From: Allium sativum
Lineage: Eukaryota; Streptophyta; Magnoliopsida; Asparagales; Amaryllidaceae
Direction: 5' to 3'
DNA length: 64,000 bases
Assembly: GCA_030737875.1 (NCBI GenBank)
Contig: CM060924.1
Span: forward strand, 149,290,197 to 149,354,196
In this document: in pieces, positions 47,001 to 59,567 of the stretch
How the letters are laid out: every line of letters begins with the position of its first letter
How positions within the stretch are numbered: position 1 is the stretch's first letter
Notes under the pieces: model-generated
Told to the model about the DNA's origin: nothing
Database searches by the model: none
The model's input: the letters and a program-made list of their open reading frames with translations, nothing else
Made by a program: the position numbers and the translations under genes

Positions 47001-47748
47001 TTTATCCACAAACATAGCCATGTCTTATCACATCCTGCCATAATCAATTTAACAATTGATTATTAAAGCCATAGAAACTCACCAAAACCAAGATTAGCAA
47101 ACTTATGAAGTGGAATTAGTGGCTTTAATTGAAGAAGATGTTGATTAGCTTGCAACTCTCTTCATTGATTTGTGGAGGCCATGCTCAAATTTCATTTTGC
47201 CATAGTTTAGTTACAAAACCTAATTATGAATGAATTAGGATAGGGTTAGGGTCTTATTTATAGGATTAGGTTGCATTTTAGACCCTTAGATTAACCCTAG
47301 ATTGGTTTAGACCCGTCAGACCCAAGAAGCTTCCAGAACCAGCCCTCCAAGCCAGCCCAAGAACCTAAACTGGTGCACCCTGTTTCACAGGGCGTCGCAC
47401 CCCTGTCGACAGGCAAGTCAACAGGGCAGTCGACACCCCTGTCGACAGCCCTGTGGACAGCACTGTCGACATGGCTAGGGCAGGAATTTCTCCCGCCTGA
47501 CCCGCTGCTTCTATTTCAAATTCTGTATTTTAATTTTTAAATCTGTTTTTATCTTTGAATTTTCTGAAAACTTCTTTGGGCCATAACCGGGCCATACGGA
47601 CTCCGATTCTCGAAAACTCGGACTCTATTTCGCGTATTTTTCCGAGACGAACGCAATGACGCAGCCCATTACCCCCAATTCCCACATCTGAGATTATTTA
47701 TCCTATAATTAGTGAATTTTAGTATTAACTAAAATTCGGGGTGTTACA
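44061..47748 (-). repeat. N2 3' LTR
   Basis: On plus, it starts with TGTAACACCCCACACCCGC (the inverted LTR end) and ends ATTCGGGGTGTTACA at 47748. It has the same block order as the N1 LTR, read inverted. Confidence 0.95.
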
Positions 47749-47764
47749 TTCTCCCCTCCTTAAA
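47749..47764 (-). other. N2 polypurine tract
   Basis: Minus-strand TTTAAGGAGGGGAGAA, identical to E3. Confidence 0.88.
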
Positions 47765-48267
47765 GGATTTCGTCCCCGAAATCTCTAAGCTAAGGAGAAT
47801 GCATATCCTACCATCCAAACAACCATCTACTCAAACCATCAACCACGGGCATCCATTGTCCTTAAAACAATTTCTAATGATGTATGAGCATATGCAAAAA
47901 GTGTGTGTATATGTTCCCTACCTAACGTATGAACATATGCAAACCATGATAGTGCCATGCATCCATTATGTATGCGAGAGAACCCTATCGACACATACAA
48001 TATCTACATGAGTGCACAACCATTCACCAAAATGCATCATCCATGTGATAACACAACCATTATACATCCATAAATATATTTTCCTACACACAATTTTATG
48101 CAATATGCAATATGAAGTGACTGAGCCGATCTAGTGCCTAGAGTGTGTGTATATGCATCCACGAGCAACCACTAGCAAACACTTGCATCCACTTGCATCC
48201 ATCAACCATAACATGTCTCAAACACATGTTTCAACCATAGGACTATCCTATCTAAGGGTCAAAGGTA

Positions 48268-51200
48268 CTAACGAGAGGACATACTAAGGATAAGATAAGC
48301 ACAAGATATGTGATGAAGGAGAAGCAAAAGGACATACCCTCCGAAAGAAAAAGGGTACCTCGAACGCATCTTCGCTTCCGTCTCCCAGGTAGCGTCGCTC
48401 TCTTCATCTCCCCTTCGTACTTTGACTAGTTGAACCTCTCTGTTTCTCAATTTCCAAATCTCTGACCCAAGGATGCAAGTAGGAGCTCGTCGAATCGTCG
48501 CATCACGCTCTACTTCCACTTCTCTAAGCAGGCTCGGCTCTACCGCCTCTGCGGTCTCATGTAGGAACTTCCTCAAATGTAACACATGGAATATATCATG
48601 TACACCACCACGCCTGTCGGCCACTCCACTCCATATGTTATCTGTCCAATCCTTTCCTTAATAGGAAACGGTCCAACAAACCTTGGTACTCACTTCCCAA
48701 CAGATCCAAAGTGAACCACATTCCGTAACGGAGATATCTTGATAAAAAAAACATGTCAAACTCAAGCTCTGTTCTCCTCTTGTCCGCATAAGATTTCTGT
48801 TTATCTTGCGTCGCTTTCATCCTTCTTTGAATCAAACCAATCTTTTCCCGAAGTCTTTCTAACCTTATCGGCCCAAGCAAGATCTCATCCGTAGATTCCT
48901 ACCAACGTGTAGGTGATCGACAAGGCCTTCCATAAAGAGCTTCGAAAGGTGCCATACCAATACTGGACTGAAAGCTGTTATTATATGCGAACTCCACCAA
49001 TGGAAGATGCTCTTCCCATGTACCTCAAAATCTAAGATACAAAGCCTCAAAAGGTCTTCTAGGACACGATTCACCCTCTCGGTCTGGCCGTCCGTCTGAG
49101 GATGATATGCGGTACTCAAATACAACTGAGTCCCTACCGCCTCTTGCAAACTCTTCCAGCACTCGCTAGTGAAGATAGGATCTCGATTACTTACTATGCT
49201 AGAGGGTACCCCATGTAATCGAACTATCTCTCGAAGATATACTGAAGCTAGCCATGGAGCAGTCCTCTTGCTCTTCACAGGTATGAAATGGGCGCTCTTA
49301 GTAAGTCTATCTACCACCACCCAAATTCCTGTATTACCCTTCCTCGACCTGGGTAACCCGTCAATAAAATTCATCGAGACGCTATCCCACTTCCATTGCG
49401 GAACCTCCAATGGGTGAAGCAACCCACCTGGTTTCCCTTGCTCCGCCTTCACTTGCTGGCATACCAAACATCGAGCGACATACTCGGCCACATCTTTCTT
49501 CATACCGGCCCAGAAGAAAACCCTCTTCATGTCTTGGTACATCTTATCCCCACCGGGATGAATGGTCATCCTAGAACGGTGTGCGTCATCAAGAATAGCC
49601 TTCCTCAAACCCTCGTCTTGCGGTACACAAAGTCTACCGTCTCTACGCAAACACCCCTATCGTCTAGGGTGTTCCTACTCAAATGGCTGGACGACTTCCC
49701 CCCTTATGAGCTTCTCTACCAACTCAACCAACTGTGGGTCGTCCCTCTGTGCTCTTCCAATCCGCCCCAAAAGAGTAGGTCTAACCTCCAAGGAGGCTAG
49801 CAAACCGGGTACAAAGTCAACGGAAGGTCTAAAGTCAAACTTAGAAATAAACTCTAAGCTCCGTCGTTCAACGAACAATGAAATCAAGGACAACCTTTTT
49901 CTACTTAAGGCGTCCGCTACCATGTTACCCTTACTCATAGGATGCTAAGGATCCCATCCACTTTTGCTGTCCTAAGACTATGCGCTCGAAGAGTCTCCAA
50001 CACTTCCCTAAGATGTAGGGCATGCTCTTCTCCACCAGGATATCATCCAAAATTATCACAACTGTCTCCCACGCAGACCACCCTAGTCGAAATCGGCATC
50101 CCCCAAATGCAAGCCCCAAAGGCCTAAACCAATATCAGACAAACACCCAAGGGATACCTCCTTCGAATTCAGACGACCTACGTGAGATGATACTAATAAA
50201 AATGGCTAAATAATTAAGCCCTTGACCAATTCTGGATGTTCTCGCCAGTCTCGCTCCAAAACCGTCGTTTATCCTATACTGGCTCTGCTCAGCCTATTGT
50301 GCACATACGAAAACTTATTTCGCTCCTAGAAAAGACCAAAATGTCATCCATAAAGACCATCACAACTTATTTAGGTACTCCTTGAACACACTTCTCATCA
50401 AATTAACAAAATATGCGGGGCATATGTCAAACCAAATGGCATCACCAGCCACTCTTAAAAAAAAACATCCGGAGTCCTAAAGGTAGTCTTTTCTATGCTA
50501 TCCTCAGCCACTCTCAACTGATGAACTTCCGTGGCTGAGTCCACTACTAAAACACTGAGGCGCCAACCAACTGATCAAAGAGATCATCAATCCTTGGCAA
50601 TGGGTGTCTATTCTTCTTTGTGAGTTTCTTTAGTTCTCTTTAGCCTACACAAAGTCTGATGGACCCATCCGCCTTCATAACAAAAACTACTGGAGCGCCC
50701 CACTCCGATATACTTCGTCTTATGAACCCCTTCTCAAGCAAATCGCCTACTTACTTATGGAGTTCCCTCCTCTCACGAGGAGCCACGTGGCACCCTGGCC
50801 AAGGTACTGGTTTAGCCTTACCCACCAGATATATTTGGAAGTCAATTTCCCATTCCGGAGGTAAGCCCTTCACCTCCTTATACACATCCGGGTATTCCCG
50901 GACCGCTCTAACAGATCACAAATTCTAGACCGACGTGTCAAGCGATTCTAGATAACTTAGCATAACAGATTCTATGGGATTACAAAAGATCTCGAGAGTG
51001 TTACCCAAGCGGGTCATAAGCCTAACAACTCTCCCTTCAAAATCAAGAACGGCACCTTTACTGGATAACCAGTCCATGCCCAAAACTAGCCCATAGCCCG
51101 TGAAGCCCAACAAGCATCACATCTAAACTCAACGCTAAGTATAGAAACTTTCAAACCCAAACACATCATGGAGCCCAATTGGGTTTGAAACAACTAAGGG

Positions 51201-51620
51201 ATCATCTACCAAACTGGTGTCTAAGTGCAGTGACTCAACTAACAATGATGAGATAAACGAACTCGATGCGTCAGAATCAAATAAATTCGAATTGGATGAT
51301 AAAGAAATCCAACTTCCAATCTAGACGGTCTTATCCCCATCTGATACCCTAGTCGTGAGGGAATACAACTACCCTCCAGAAGATTCCATACCTTGCCCTT
51401 GCTTCTTTGGACAATCCTAATAAGGTGTCCTATTCCTCTCAAAAGGATAACCACTTGCCTTCTTCTTCCCTATTCCCCACTCGTAACTTCCCACCAATGA
51501 GGTTTCATCCTTCATTAGCCAAACAACTATTTTAGCCTTCCTCCCGTCGTCTATCCAATAGATACCTACCAGTCCTCCTCCTTCTTGAACCAACTTCTAA
51601 TCCGACTAACGTCTAAGTCC
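48268..51620 (-). pseudogene. N2 gag-pol remnant (Tekay), multiply broken
   Basis: Gag is reduced to scraps (51240-51620). The protease/RT junction is recognisable at 50925-51113. An A9 run on plus (50457-50465) breaks RT at the place where N1 has T8. A foreign insert of about 290 bp at about 50040-50330 and a deletion at about 49970 match those in N1. Integrase is better kept than in N1. It has the HHCC region and D,D,E core, including [14 protein letters not shown], in 48865-49650, with a frameshift near CILDF. The GPF-type and chromodomain-like tail (48268-48624) follow in another frame. It cannot make RT or RNase H. Confidence 0.9.
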
Positions 51621-51866
51621 CTTGAAGTGGTTTTCCATCCTTATCTATCTTAGAAAGATCATCTATATGCGGAGGGGAAACTCAAAACAAGAGAAAGGAA
51701 GAGATTCAAAATGGAGAATTCGAAAGATATAGATATGGCTATTGGGGAATATGCTTTTCTTTCAAAAACTTTTCTCTTAAAAGACATGTTTTTGAAAATA
51801 CTCCTTTCCAAAAATATTCTTAGAAAATAGTTTTTCTAAAAATTTTATCTGTTCCGGTAACCTTAA

Positions 51867-51878
51867 GCTCTGATACCA
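51867..51878 (-). other. N2 primer binding site (tRNA-iMet)
   Basis: Minus-strand TGGTATCAGAGC lies 2 bp from the 5' LTR. Confidence 0.93.
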
Positions 51879-51880
51879 CG

Positions 51881-54800
51881 TGTAACACCCCACACCCGCT
51901 ACGGTCACTCTCAAAGGGAATGCCATAACATTGGTGGAGTATTTTAAGTGAATATAGAACAGAAAAAATACAACAAGACAGATATAAGTAATACTTGAAA
52001 ATTTAAATCTTCATTTCATTTTAGCGGAAAGTAAAACATGTTTGGTTACATCACAAAACCATAACAAGAGTCAAGTACATAATATCCATCCTGATAAAAT
52101 AGAAGTACATAATCCCACTACATAGACAATATCCATAATAGAAAAGATAAACCGAGCTTTACTTCTACGATCCAAGCCCAAAAGATAGATATAGCGGTCT
52201 GATCCAAGCCCACTAGTGCTAGGCCCACTCTGATAACCTGAGGGTTGGGAAAAAGATAAAAACAACGGGGTCAGACATAAGTCTGAGTGAGTCCTATAAC
52301 CCTAACAATACAACCATTAAAGTAATTAGGGTATGACATAAATAAGGTACGGTACCTCTGGGGATAATGACTACACTAAGTAGCCAACTAAACACCAGAT
52401 GTACTACGATAACCGAAAAGACGCATTTATCCACCCAAGGATAATTCTTACACCACCCCAGACTTATTCACCCAAGGGTAATTCCTACACTGCACCACAC
52501 GAGTTCTACCCACCAAGAGTAATTCCTACTTAAAGGTTGATCCCACTAAGTGTACTTAGTAATTTTTACCCGGTAGTTTCTTGTACCCCTACACAGGTGC
52601 CGTCTGCCCCTATCTTTACTAGGTGTACCCACTACCCCCAAGCGATCGGCTCCCTACCGTAGATACCCGTGCTGGTCCCACAAAAGGGGGTGTATCATTC
52701 CCCAAAGTGGCTACCAGATAATATCACTGTGCACGGCTTCATATCTACACGATGCAACAACGACTTACCAACCAGCTCGGGTCCACACACGCATATGAAA
52801 CCCGTTGATCCTGCGTTGCCACCGCTAACCCGTTTTGGCCACTTATAGTCAAGCCCAATATGCGTGTCCCGTCACCCGACCAGAGTCGGGCCCACAAAGA
52901 TACGTTTGGGATATTGGCTGAAATGGGCCCCCACAAGCTACTACTTAAGCTTGCTATTTTTATCTAGTGCATCCCACTTAACCCCTTTTTATAATCATGC
53001 CCCCTTACATGTTAAGATTTGGTTAAGTCATCAATCATATTTCAATTGCCACTAAGGGCACCCACTAGATTTCCACATGCCACCCAAAGCACTTACTTAA
53101 CCCTTCACCCATGTTTTAATTACATGTTCCACTTTGGTTAAGTATTCTAATCGTATTTTCTATTGCCACCCAAGGCAACCCACTAGTTTCCTCATGCCAC
53201 CCGAGGCACCCCCACTAGTTACTACATGCCACCCAAGGCACCCACTTAACCCTCATGTCCCACTACATGCTAATTTGGTTAAGTGTTTCTTAATTAATTA
53301 AGACCGTGATCCTCCTAAAGACCTCTCACATTAGACTATCTTTTATGACCGCCGGTTAAGCCGGTTGGGTCCGGGCAGCCTTACGTCATAACCGAGTCTA
53401 ACCTCGTGTCTTTACGTTAATCACGTATTTAGTTTGTGACTAAGACCTCTCACATTGGGCCAATCATTTGTAGCCGCTGGATGGCCGGTCGGTTCCGGGC
53501 AGACTTCCGCTACAAAAGGGTCCAACCTCGTGTCTTAGTTGATTAATTACGCCTAATTAATCACCCCCACAATTAATTATCCCTAATTAATTACACATTT
53601 TTCATAACATGGGTAGACCTAACTCAATAGGTAAATTCCCATGGGGTAGACCTAACTCAATAGGTAAATTCCCACTTATGTTAATTTATTTTTATGGTAT
53701 GCTTAATCATACCCAATCATACTTTTATTAACATATTTACCAACCCCATCGTTCCCCACGTAAATCGTTCTCATTTCATGACATAAATAAGGGGAAGATC
53801 ATCACAAATATTATGGGTTTAGCATACAACTTTGTCATGGGTTAAGAGGATGTCAACTTGCATATATGAACATATATTAACCCAACTACATATAACCCAA
53901 ACTTGCATATTATCATACACATGATTTGCATAACATATGACATATGAGTTTGCATATTATCATACACATATCTTGCATAACATGTTGAACTTGCATATAA
54001 GCATTCTCATAACTTGCATAACATGTTAAACATGCATTTAAGCATACACATAACTCGCATAAGCATTCATATACTTGCATAAGCATTCACATACTTGCAT
54101 AAGCATTCACATACTTGCATGAGCATTCACATACTTGCATGAACATGCATAACTTGCATATCACATTAAACTTGCATTTAAGCATATACATAACTTGCAT
54201 AGCATCATGCACATAACTTGCATAATCTCATACACATAACTTGCATAACACCATTCACATAATTTGCATATGAACTTGCATCTTAAAGGAAAGTAAACAT
54301 GCATAGCATATAAGAGTATCATCTTGCATATGTATTCATCATATTTAAAAGGGTAAACTTGCATGTTATGATTTATGCATAATACCAAACACTTAGCATG
54401 CATAAAACCACTTGCTTATCATGAATGAAATCAAATACTTATTATGCATAAACCCACCACTTAACTTGCATAAACCCAAACACTTATCATGCATAAAACC
54501 CAATACTTAGTATGTATACAATCAAATACTTAGCATGCATAACGTCAAATACTTTAGCATGCATAACATCAAATACTTAGCATGCATAACATCAAATACT
54601 TAACATGCATAACACCAACTACTTAGCATGCATAAAATCACATGCATAACTTGCATATCATGTTACATATAACTTGCATATATTCTCACATATAGTTTGC
54701 ATAACATGTCACATATGCATAAATGTTTAACATGGTGTTTTGCATCATAAAACATGGCCTTAAACTTGCATTTAACATAAAACTTGCAAATCACATATCA

Positions 54801-55204
54801 TACAAACTTGCATAAATACATTTATCCACAAACATAGCCATGTCTTATCACATCCTACCATAATCAATTTAACAATTGATTATTAAAGCCATAGAAACTC
54901 ACCAAAACCAAGATTAGCAAACTTATGAAGTGGAATTAGTGGCTTTAATTGAAGAAGATGTTGATTAGCTTGCAACTCTCTTCATTGATTTGTGGAGGCC
55001 ATGCTCAAATTTCATTTTGCCATAGTTTAGTTACAAAATCTAATTATGAATGAATTAGGATAGGGTTAGGGTCTTATTTATAGGATTAGGTTGCATTTTA
55101 GACCCTTAGATTAACCCTAGATTGGTTTAGACCCGTCAGATCCAAGAAGCTTCCAGAACCAGCCCTCCAAGCCAGCCCAAGAACCTAAACTGGTGCACCC
55201 TGTT
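51881..55204 (-). repeat. N2 5' LTR, truncated by E3 insertion
   Basis: Matches 44061-47384 almost perfectly. CTGTT at 55200-55204 is the expected left target duplication of E3. Confidence 0.95.
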
Positions 55205-56933
55205 TGTAACACCCCGAATTTTAGTTAATACTAAAATTCACTAATTAAAGGATAAATAATCTCAGACGTGGGAATTGGGGGTAACGGGCTGCGTTATTGC
55301 GTTCGTCTCGGAAAAATACGCGAAATAGAGTCCGAGTTTTCGAAAATCGGAGTCCGTATGGCCCGGTTATGGCCCGATGAAGTTTGCAGAAAATTCAAAA
55401 CTAAAACAGATTTAAAAATTTAAAAATTCAGATTTGGAATGGGCCAGGCGGGGACAGGCGGGAAGCTTCCCGCCCAACCCATGTCGACAGGGCTGTTGAC
55501 AGGCCTGTCGACAGGGGTGTCGACATGCCTGTCGACTTGCCTGTCGACAGGGTGGCACCGTTCAGTGAACCTGGGTGCACCAGGTTGCACTAGGTTGGGT
55601 TTCAGGCTGGCTAGGAGGGCTGGTTCTAGAGATTTCCTAAATCTAAGGGTCCTAATCTAATCTAGGGTTAATCAAAGGGCCTAAAACACTCACCTAATCC
55701 TATAAATAAGACCCCAACCCTACCCAAATTCATTCATAATTAAGTCTTGTAATTAAACTATGGCAAAATGAAATTTGAGCATGGCCTCCACTAGTTCATA
55801 AAGAAAGTTGCAAGCTAATCCCTCTCTAATCAATCTCTAATCATCATTATCTTCATAGTTTGCAACTAATTCTACTTCATAAGGTTGCTAATCTTAAGTT
55901 TGGTGAGTTTCTATCACTTTAACATCAATTGTTAAAGTAAGTAGATTGGGTGTAATGAGACTTATGGTCTTAAATGCGGATTAGTGAGTTTGAATCATGT
56001 ATAATGATATGTTACTCTATGTTGTTCTATGTTTATGCATATTTGATAAGTTGGTTTATGCATGCTTAATAAGTTGATTTATGCATGTTTAACAAGTTGA
56101 TATATGCATGTTTAACAAGTGGATTTATGCATATTTAATAAGTTGAATTATGCATGTTTAGCAAAGTGAGTAATGCAAGTTGAAAGTGATATGCAAGTTA
56201 TGTATGCTTATGCAAGTGTATGGATGATTATGCAAGTCATGTATATGTTTAAATGCAAGATTTATGTGATATGCAAGTTATGCATGCTTATGCGAGTATA
56301 TGAATGCTTATGCAAGATATGTATATGCTTAAATGACATGATATGCAAGTTATGCAAGTATGTGAATGCTTATGCAAGTATGTGGATGCTTATGCAAGTA
56401 TGTGAATGCTTATGCAAGTTATGTGTATGCTTAAATGCATATTTAACATGTTATGCAAGTTATGAGAATGCCTATATGCAAGTTCAACATGTTATGCAAG
56501 ATATGTGTATGATAATATGCAAGCTCATATGCAACATGTTATGCAAATCATGTGTATGATAATATGCAAGTTTGGGTTATATGTAGTTGGGTTAATATAT
56601 GCTCATATATGCAAGTTGACATCCTCTTAACCCATGACAAAGTTATATGTTAAACCCATGATATTTGTGATGATCTTCCCCTTATTTATGTCATGAAACG
56701 AGAACGATTTACGTGGGGAACGATGGGGTTGGTAAATAAGTTAATAAATGAATGATTGGGTATGATTAAGCATACCATAAAAATAAATTACCATAAGTGG
56801 GAATTTACCTATTGAGTTAGGTTTACCCCATGGGAATTTACCTATTGAGTTAGGTCTACCCATGTTATGGAAAACTTGATATTAATTAGGGATAATTAAT
56901 ATGGGGGTGATTAATTAGGTGTAATTAATCGAC

Positions 56934-57030
56934 TAAGACACGAGGTTGGACTCATTTGTAGTGTAAAACTGCCCGGACCCGACCGGCTTAACCAATTGCT
57001 ACAAATGTCAGCCCAATGTGAGAGGTCTTA
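56934..57030 (+). other. Stem-loop unit A in E3 LTR
   Basis: P1 TAAGAC/GTCTTA, P2 TTGGACT/AGCCCAA (one A-C mismatch), P3 CATTTGTAG/CTACAAATG (9 bp perfect), cap CCGG-ACCCGA-CCGG. The last P2 pair is T-A where N1 has C-G. Confidence 0.7.
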
Positions 57031-57057
57031 GCCATAAATTAAATACGTGATTAAGGT

Positions 57058-57155
57058 AAAGACACGAGGTTAGACTCTGTTATGACGTAAGACTGCCCGG
57101 ATTCTACCGGCTTAACCAGGCGGTCATAACAACCAGTCTAATGTGGGAGGTCTTT
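57058..57155 (+). other. Stem-loop unit B in E3 LTR
   Basis: P1 AAAGAC/GTCTTT, P2 TTAGACT/AGTCTAA, P3 TGTTATGAC/GTCATAACA (9 bp perfect), cap CCGG-ATTCTA-CCGG. P3 differs from N1 by complementary changes. Confidence 0.7.
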
Positions 57156-58500
57156 ATGGGAGATCACGGTCTTAATTAATTAAGAAACACTTAACCATAA
57201 TAGCATGTAGTGGGACATGAGGGGTTAAGTGGGTGCCTTGGGTGGCATGAGGAAATTTTGTGGGTGCCTTGGGTGGCATGTGGAATCTAGTGGGTTGCCT
57301 TGGGTGGCAATTGAAAATACGATTAGAATACTTAACCAAGTGGAAACATGTAATTAAACATGATTAAAGGGTTAAGTGGGATACACTAGATATTTGACAA
57401 GCTTAAGTGTGTAGCTTGTGGGGGCCCATTTCAACCAATATCCCTAACGTATCTTTGTGGGCTCGACCCATGTCGAGTGATGGGACACGCATATTGGGCT
57501 TGATTATAAGAGGCCAAAACGGGTTAGCGGTGGCAACACAAGTCCAACGGGTTTCATATGCGTGTGTGGGCCCGGGCTGGTAGATAAGCCGTTGTTGCAT
57601 CGTGTAGATATAAAGCCGTGCACCGTTGTATTGGGTAGCCACTTTAGGGGAATGATACACCCCACTGTGGGACCAGCACGGGTATCTGCGGTAGGGAGCC
57701 GATCGCTTGGGGAGTAGTGGGTACACCTAAGGAAGATAGGGGCAGACGGCACCTATGCAGGGGTACACGAAACTACTAGGTAAGAATTACTGGGTACACC
57801 TAGTGGAGATAGGGGCAGACGACACCTATGTAGTGGGCTAGGGGTACATGAAACTACTGGGGAAATTTTCTAAGTCCTTGGAAGGGATCAACCTTTAAGT
57901 AGGAATGACTGGTGTGGTGCAGTTAGTAATTATCCTTGGGTGGGTAGATGCGTCCTGACGGTTATCTTAGTTTATCCTAAGTCTACCAAGCTGCTTAGTG
58001 TAGCCATTCATCCCCAGATATTACCGTAGGTCAAGTTTATGTCTTCTCTGGTTACTTTAATGATTGTATTGTTAAAGTTATAGGACTCACTCAGACTTAT
58101 GTCTGACCCCGTTGTTTTTATCTTTTTCCCAACCCTCAGGTCCTACGGTGGATCCTAGCAGTAGTAGAGCTTGATCGGATTGCTGTTCCAGTCTTTAGGA
58201 GCTTGGGTAGATGTAAAGCTCCAGTTATCCAGTTATCTTTTCTTTTGTCATGGCTATTGTATGAGAGAGTGGGATTATGTACTTCTTTATTTTGACAGAT
58301 ATTGTACTTGACTTTTATCATGGTTTTATGATGTAACCAGACATGTTTATTTCCGCTGTTATGAGATGATGTTTTAAAATTTCAAGTACTATTTATATCT
58401 GTCTTGGTGAAATTTTTCTGTTCTATATTCACTAAAATACTCCACCGATGCTATGGCATTCCCTTAGTGAGTGACCATAGTGGGCGTGGGGTGTTACACG

Positions 58501-58512
58501 TGGTATCAGAGC
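58501..58512 (+). other. E3 primer binding site (tRNA-iMet)
   Basis: TGGTATCAGAGC lies 2 bp after the 5' LTR. Confidence 0.95.
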
Positions 58513-58691
58513 CAGGTTACCGGAACAGATAAAACTTTTAGAAAACTATTTTTCTAAAACATTTTTGGGAGAGATATTTTCAAAAACATGTCTTTTAAGA
58601 GAAAAGTTTTCGAAAGAAAAGCATAATCCCCAATAGCCATATCTATATCCTTCGAATTCTCCGTTTTGAATCTTTCCTTTTTCGTTTCAGC

Positions 58692-59429
58692 ATGGCCGAA
58701 AATCTTAATCTTCCGGAGGGTGTGACGGTACCAGTATGGTATAGGAGATTGATGGAGGCTAGGGCCACCACTACGGGTCCAGCAAATGTTCCTCCACCAA
58801 CCGTAGCACCCGATCTTCCTCCTCCCCCTCCTCCTCGCACGGATACTTTTGCTAAGACTTGCAAGGAATTTAAAGCTATGGGAGGGAAACCTTTTCAAGG
58901 ATCTGAAACCTTTGTGGAGGCTAGAGATTGGCTTAAAGAGGTGGAAGAGTTGATAGATATCTTTGAGATGGAAGAAGGGAAGAAAGTCAAGTTGGCTGCT
59001 TGGTTAATGAAGGGAGAGGCCTCATTCTGGTGGGAGGTCACTAATGGAGAACGCCCCGTTGACTCTTGGGCGGATTTTAGGCAAAGATTTGTGGCAAAGT
59101 TTCTCTCAAGGGCGGAGGAAAACTTGTATATGGAAAGATTCTTGACTCTAAAGCAAGGAAATCTTTCGGTGAAGGAATATGTTAACAAGTTTAATCAATT
59201 GGCAAGGTTTGGCCTAGATATGGTGAATACACCGGAGAAGAAGGCTTTGAGGTTCGTGAAAGGCTTGAATGAACCAATGCATGGGTTGGCTATGACTCAT
59301 ATCCCTATGGGGGCCACCTTTGAGAAGCTAGTTGACATGGCACTCATGTATGAGGAAGAGAAGGGTCCTAATGCTAATAAGGCACCCGAGAAGAAGGGAG
59401 ATCAAAAGAGACCTCAGCAACAACAGTAA
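58692..59429 (+). CDS. E3 gag (capsid part), ends at in-frame TAA
   Basis: Starts at the first ATG after the leader. The N terminus is Pro-rich (residues 35-55), then a retrotransposon gag domain follows at about 70-220 with WWEVTNGERP, FRQRFVAKF and VKEYVNKFNQLARF. The frame stops with TAA at 59427-59429, before the zinc knuckles. The downstream pol frame is the same frame, and 59430-59567 stays open. The stop therefore splits what is normally one gag-pol protein. The protein would form the virus-like particle in the cytoplasm; without zinc knuckles its RNA packaging would suffer. Confidence 0.93.
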   Translation: MAENLNLPEGVTVPVWYRRLMEARATTTGPANVPPPTVAPDLPPPPPPRTDTFAKTCKEFKAMGGKPFQGSETFVEARDWLKEVEELIDIFEMEEGKKVKLAAWLMKGEASFWWEVTNGERPVDSWADFRQRFVAKFLSRAEENLYMERFLTLKQGNLSVKEYVNKFNQLARFGLDMVNTPEKKALRFVKGLNEPMHGLAMTHIPMGATFEKLVDMALMYEEEKGPNANKAPEKKGDQKRPQQQQ

Positions 59430-59567
59430 AGCAAAGGTGGGAAAGGCAACGGTGGCAAGGGCAAGAAGAAGAAGTGTTTCAATTGTGGGACACCTGGCCA
59501 CCTAAGCAAGGATTGTCGCAAGAAGAAGAAGACCGGCTGCTTCCACTGTGGCGAAGCAGGGCACTTA
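59430..59567 (+). CDS. Open stretch with gag zinc knuckles between the two E3 frames
   Basis: It is in frame with both 58692-59429 and 59568-63101. It encodes a Lys/Gly-rich linker and two nucleocapsid knuckles ([13 protein letters not shown] and [13 protein letters not shown] types). It lacks an ATG, so it can be translated only if the TAA at 59427 is read through or absent in the active relative. Confidence 0.85.

Larger units (their letters stand above)
44061..55204 (-). mobile_element. N2: non-autonomous Tekay element, minus strand, interrupted by E3
   Basis: The 3' LTR is 44061-47748 (3688 bp), the internal region 47749-51880, and the 5' LTR starts at 51881 and is cut at 55204 by E3. 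About 364 bp of it should lie past the window. By eye about 14 substitutions separate the LTRs over 3.3 kb (about 99.6% identity), so insertion is recent. Yet the coding region is badly broken and shares its main deletions and insert with N1. The left flank GTGTA (44056-44060) would be the target duplication. Confidence 0.92.
55205..58498 (+). repeat. E3 5' LTR
   Basis: TGTAACACCCC to GGGGTGTTACA, 3294 bp. Block order is as in N1: GTCGAC cluster 55482-55556, ATGCAAGT-rich part 56040-56580, stem-loops 56934-57155, GTGCCTTGGGTGGCA repeats 57230-57310, TCAGACTTATGTCTGA 58091-58106. Confidence 0.95.

Noticed and set aside
56173..56559. 128-codon frame rich in Met and Cys in the E3 LTR
   Set aside because: Product of ATGCAAGT-type minisatellite sequence; no conservation of the frame in the other LTRs.
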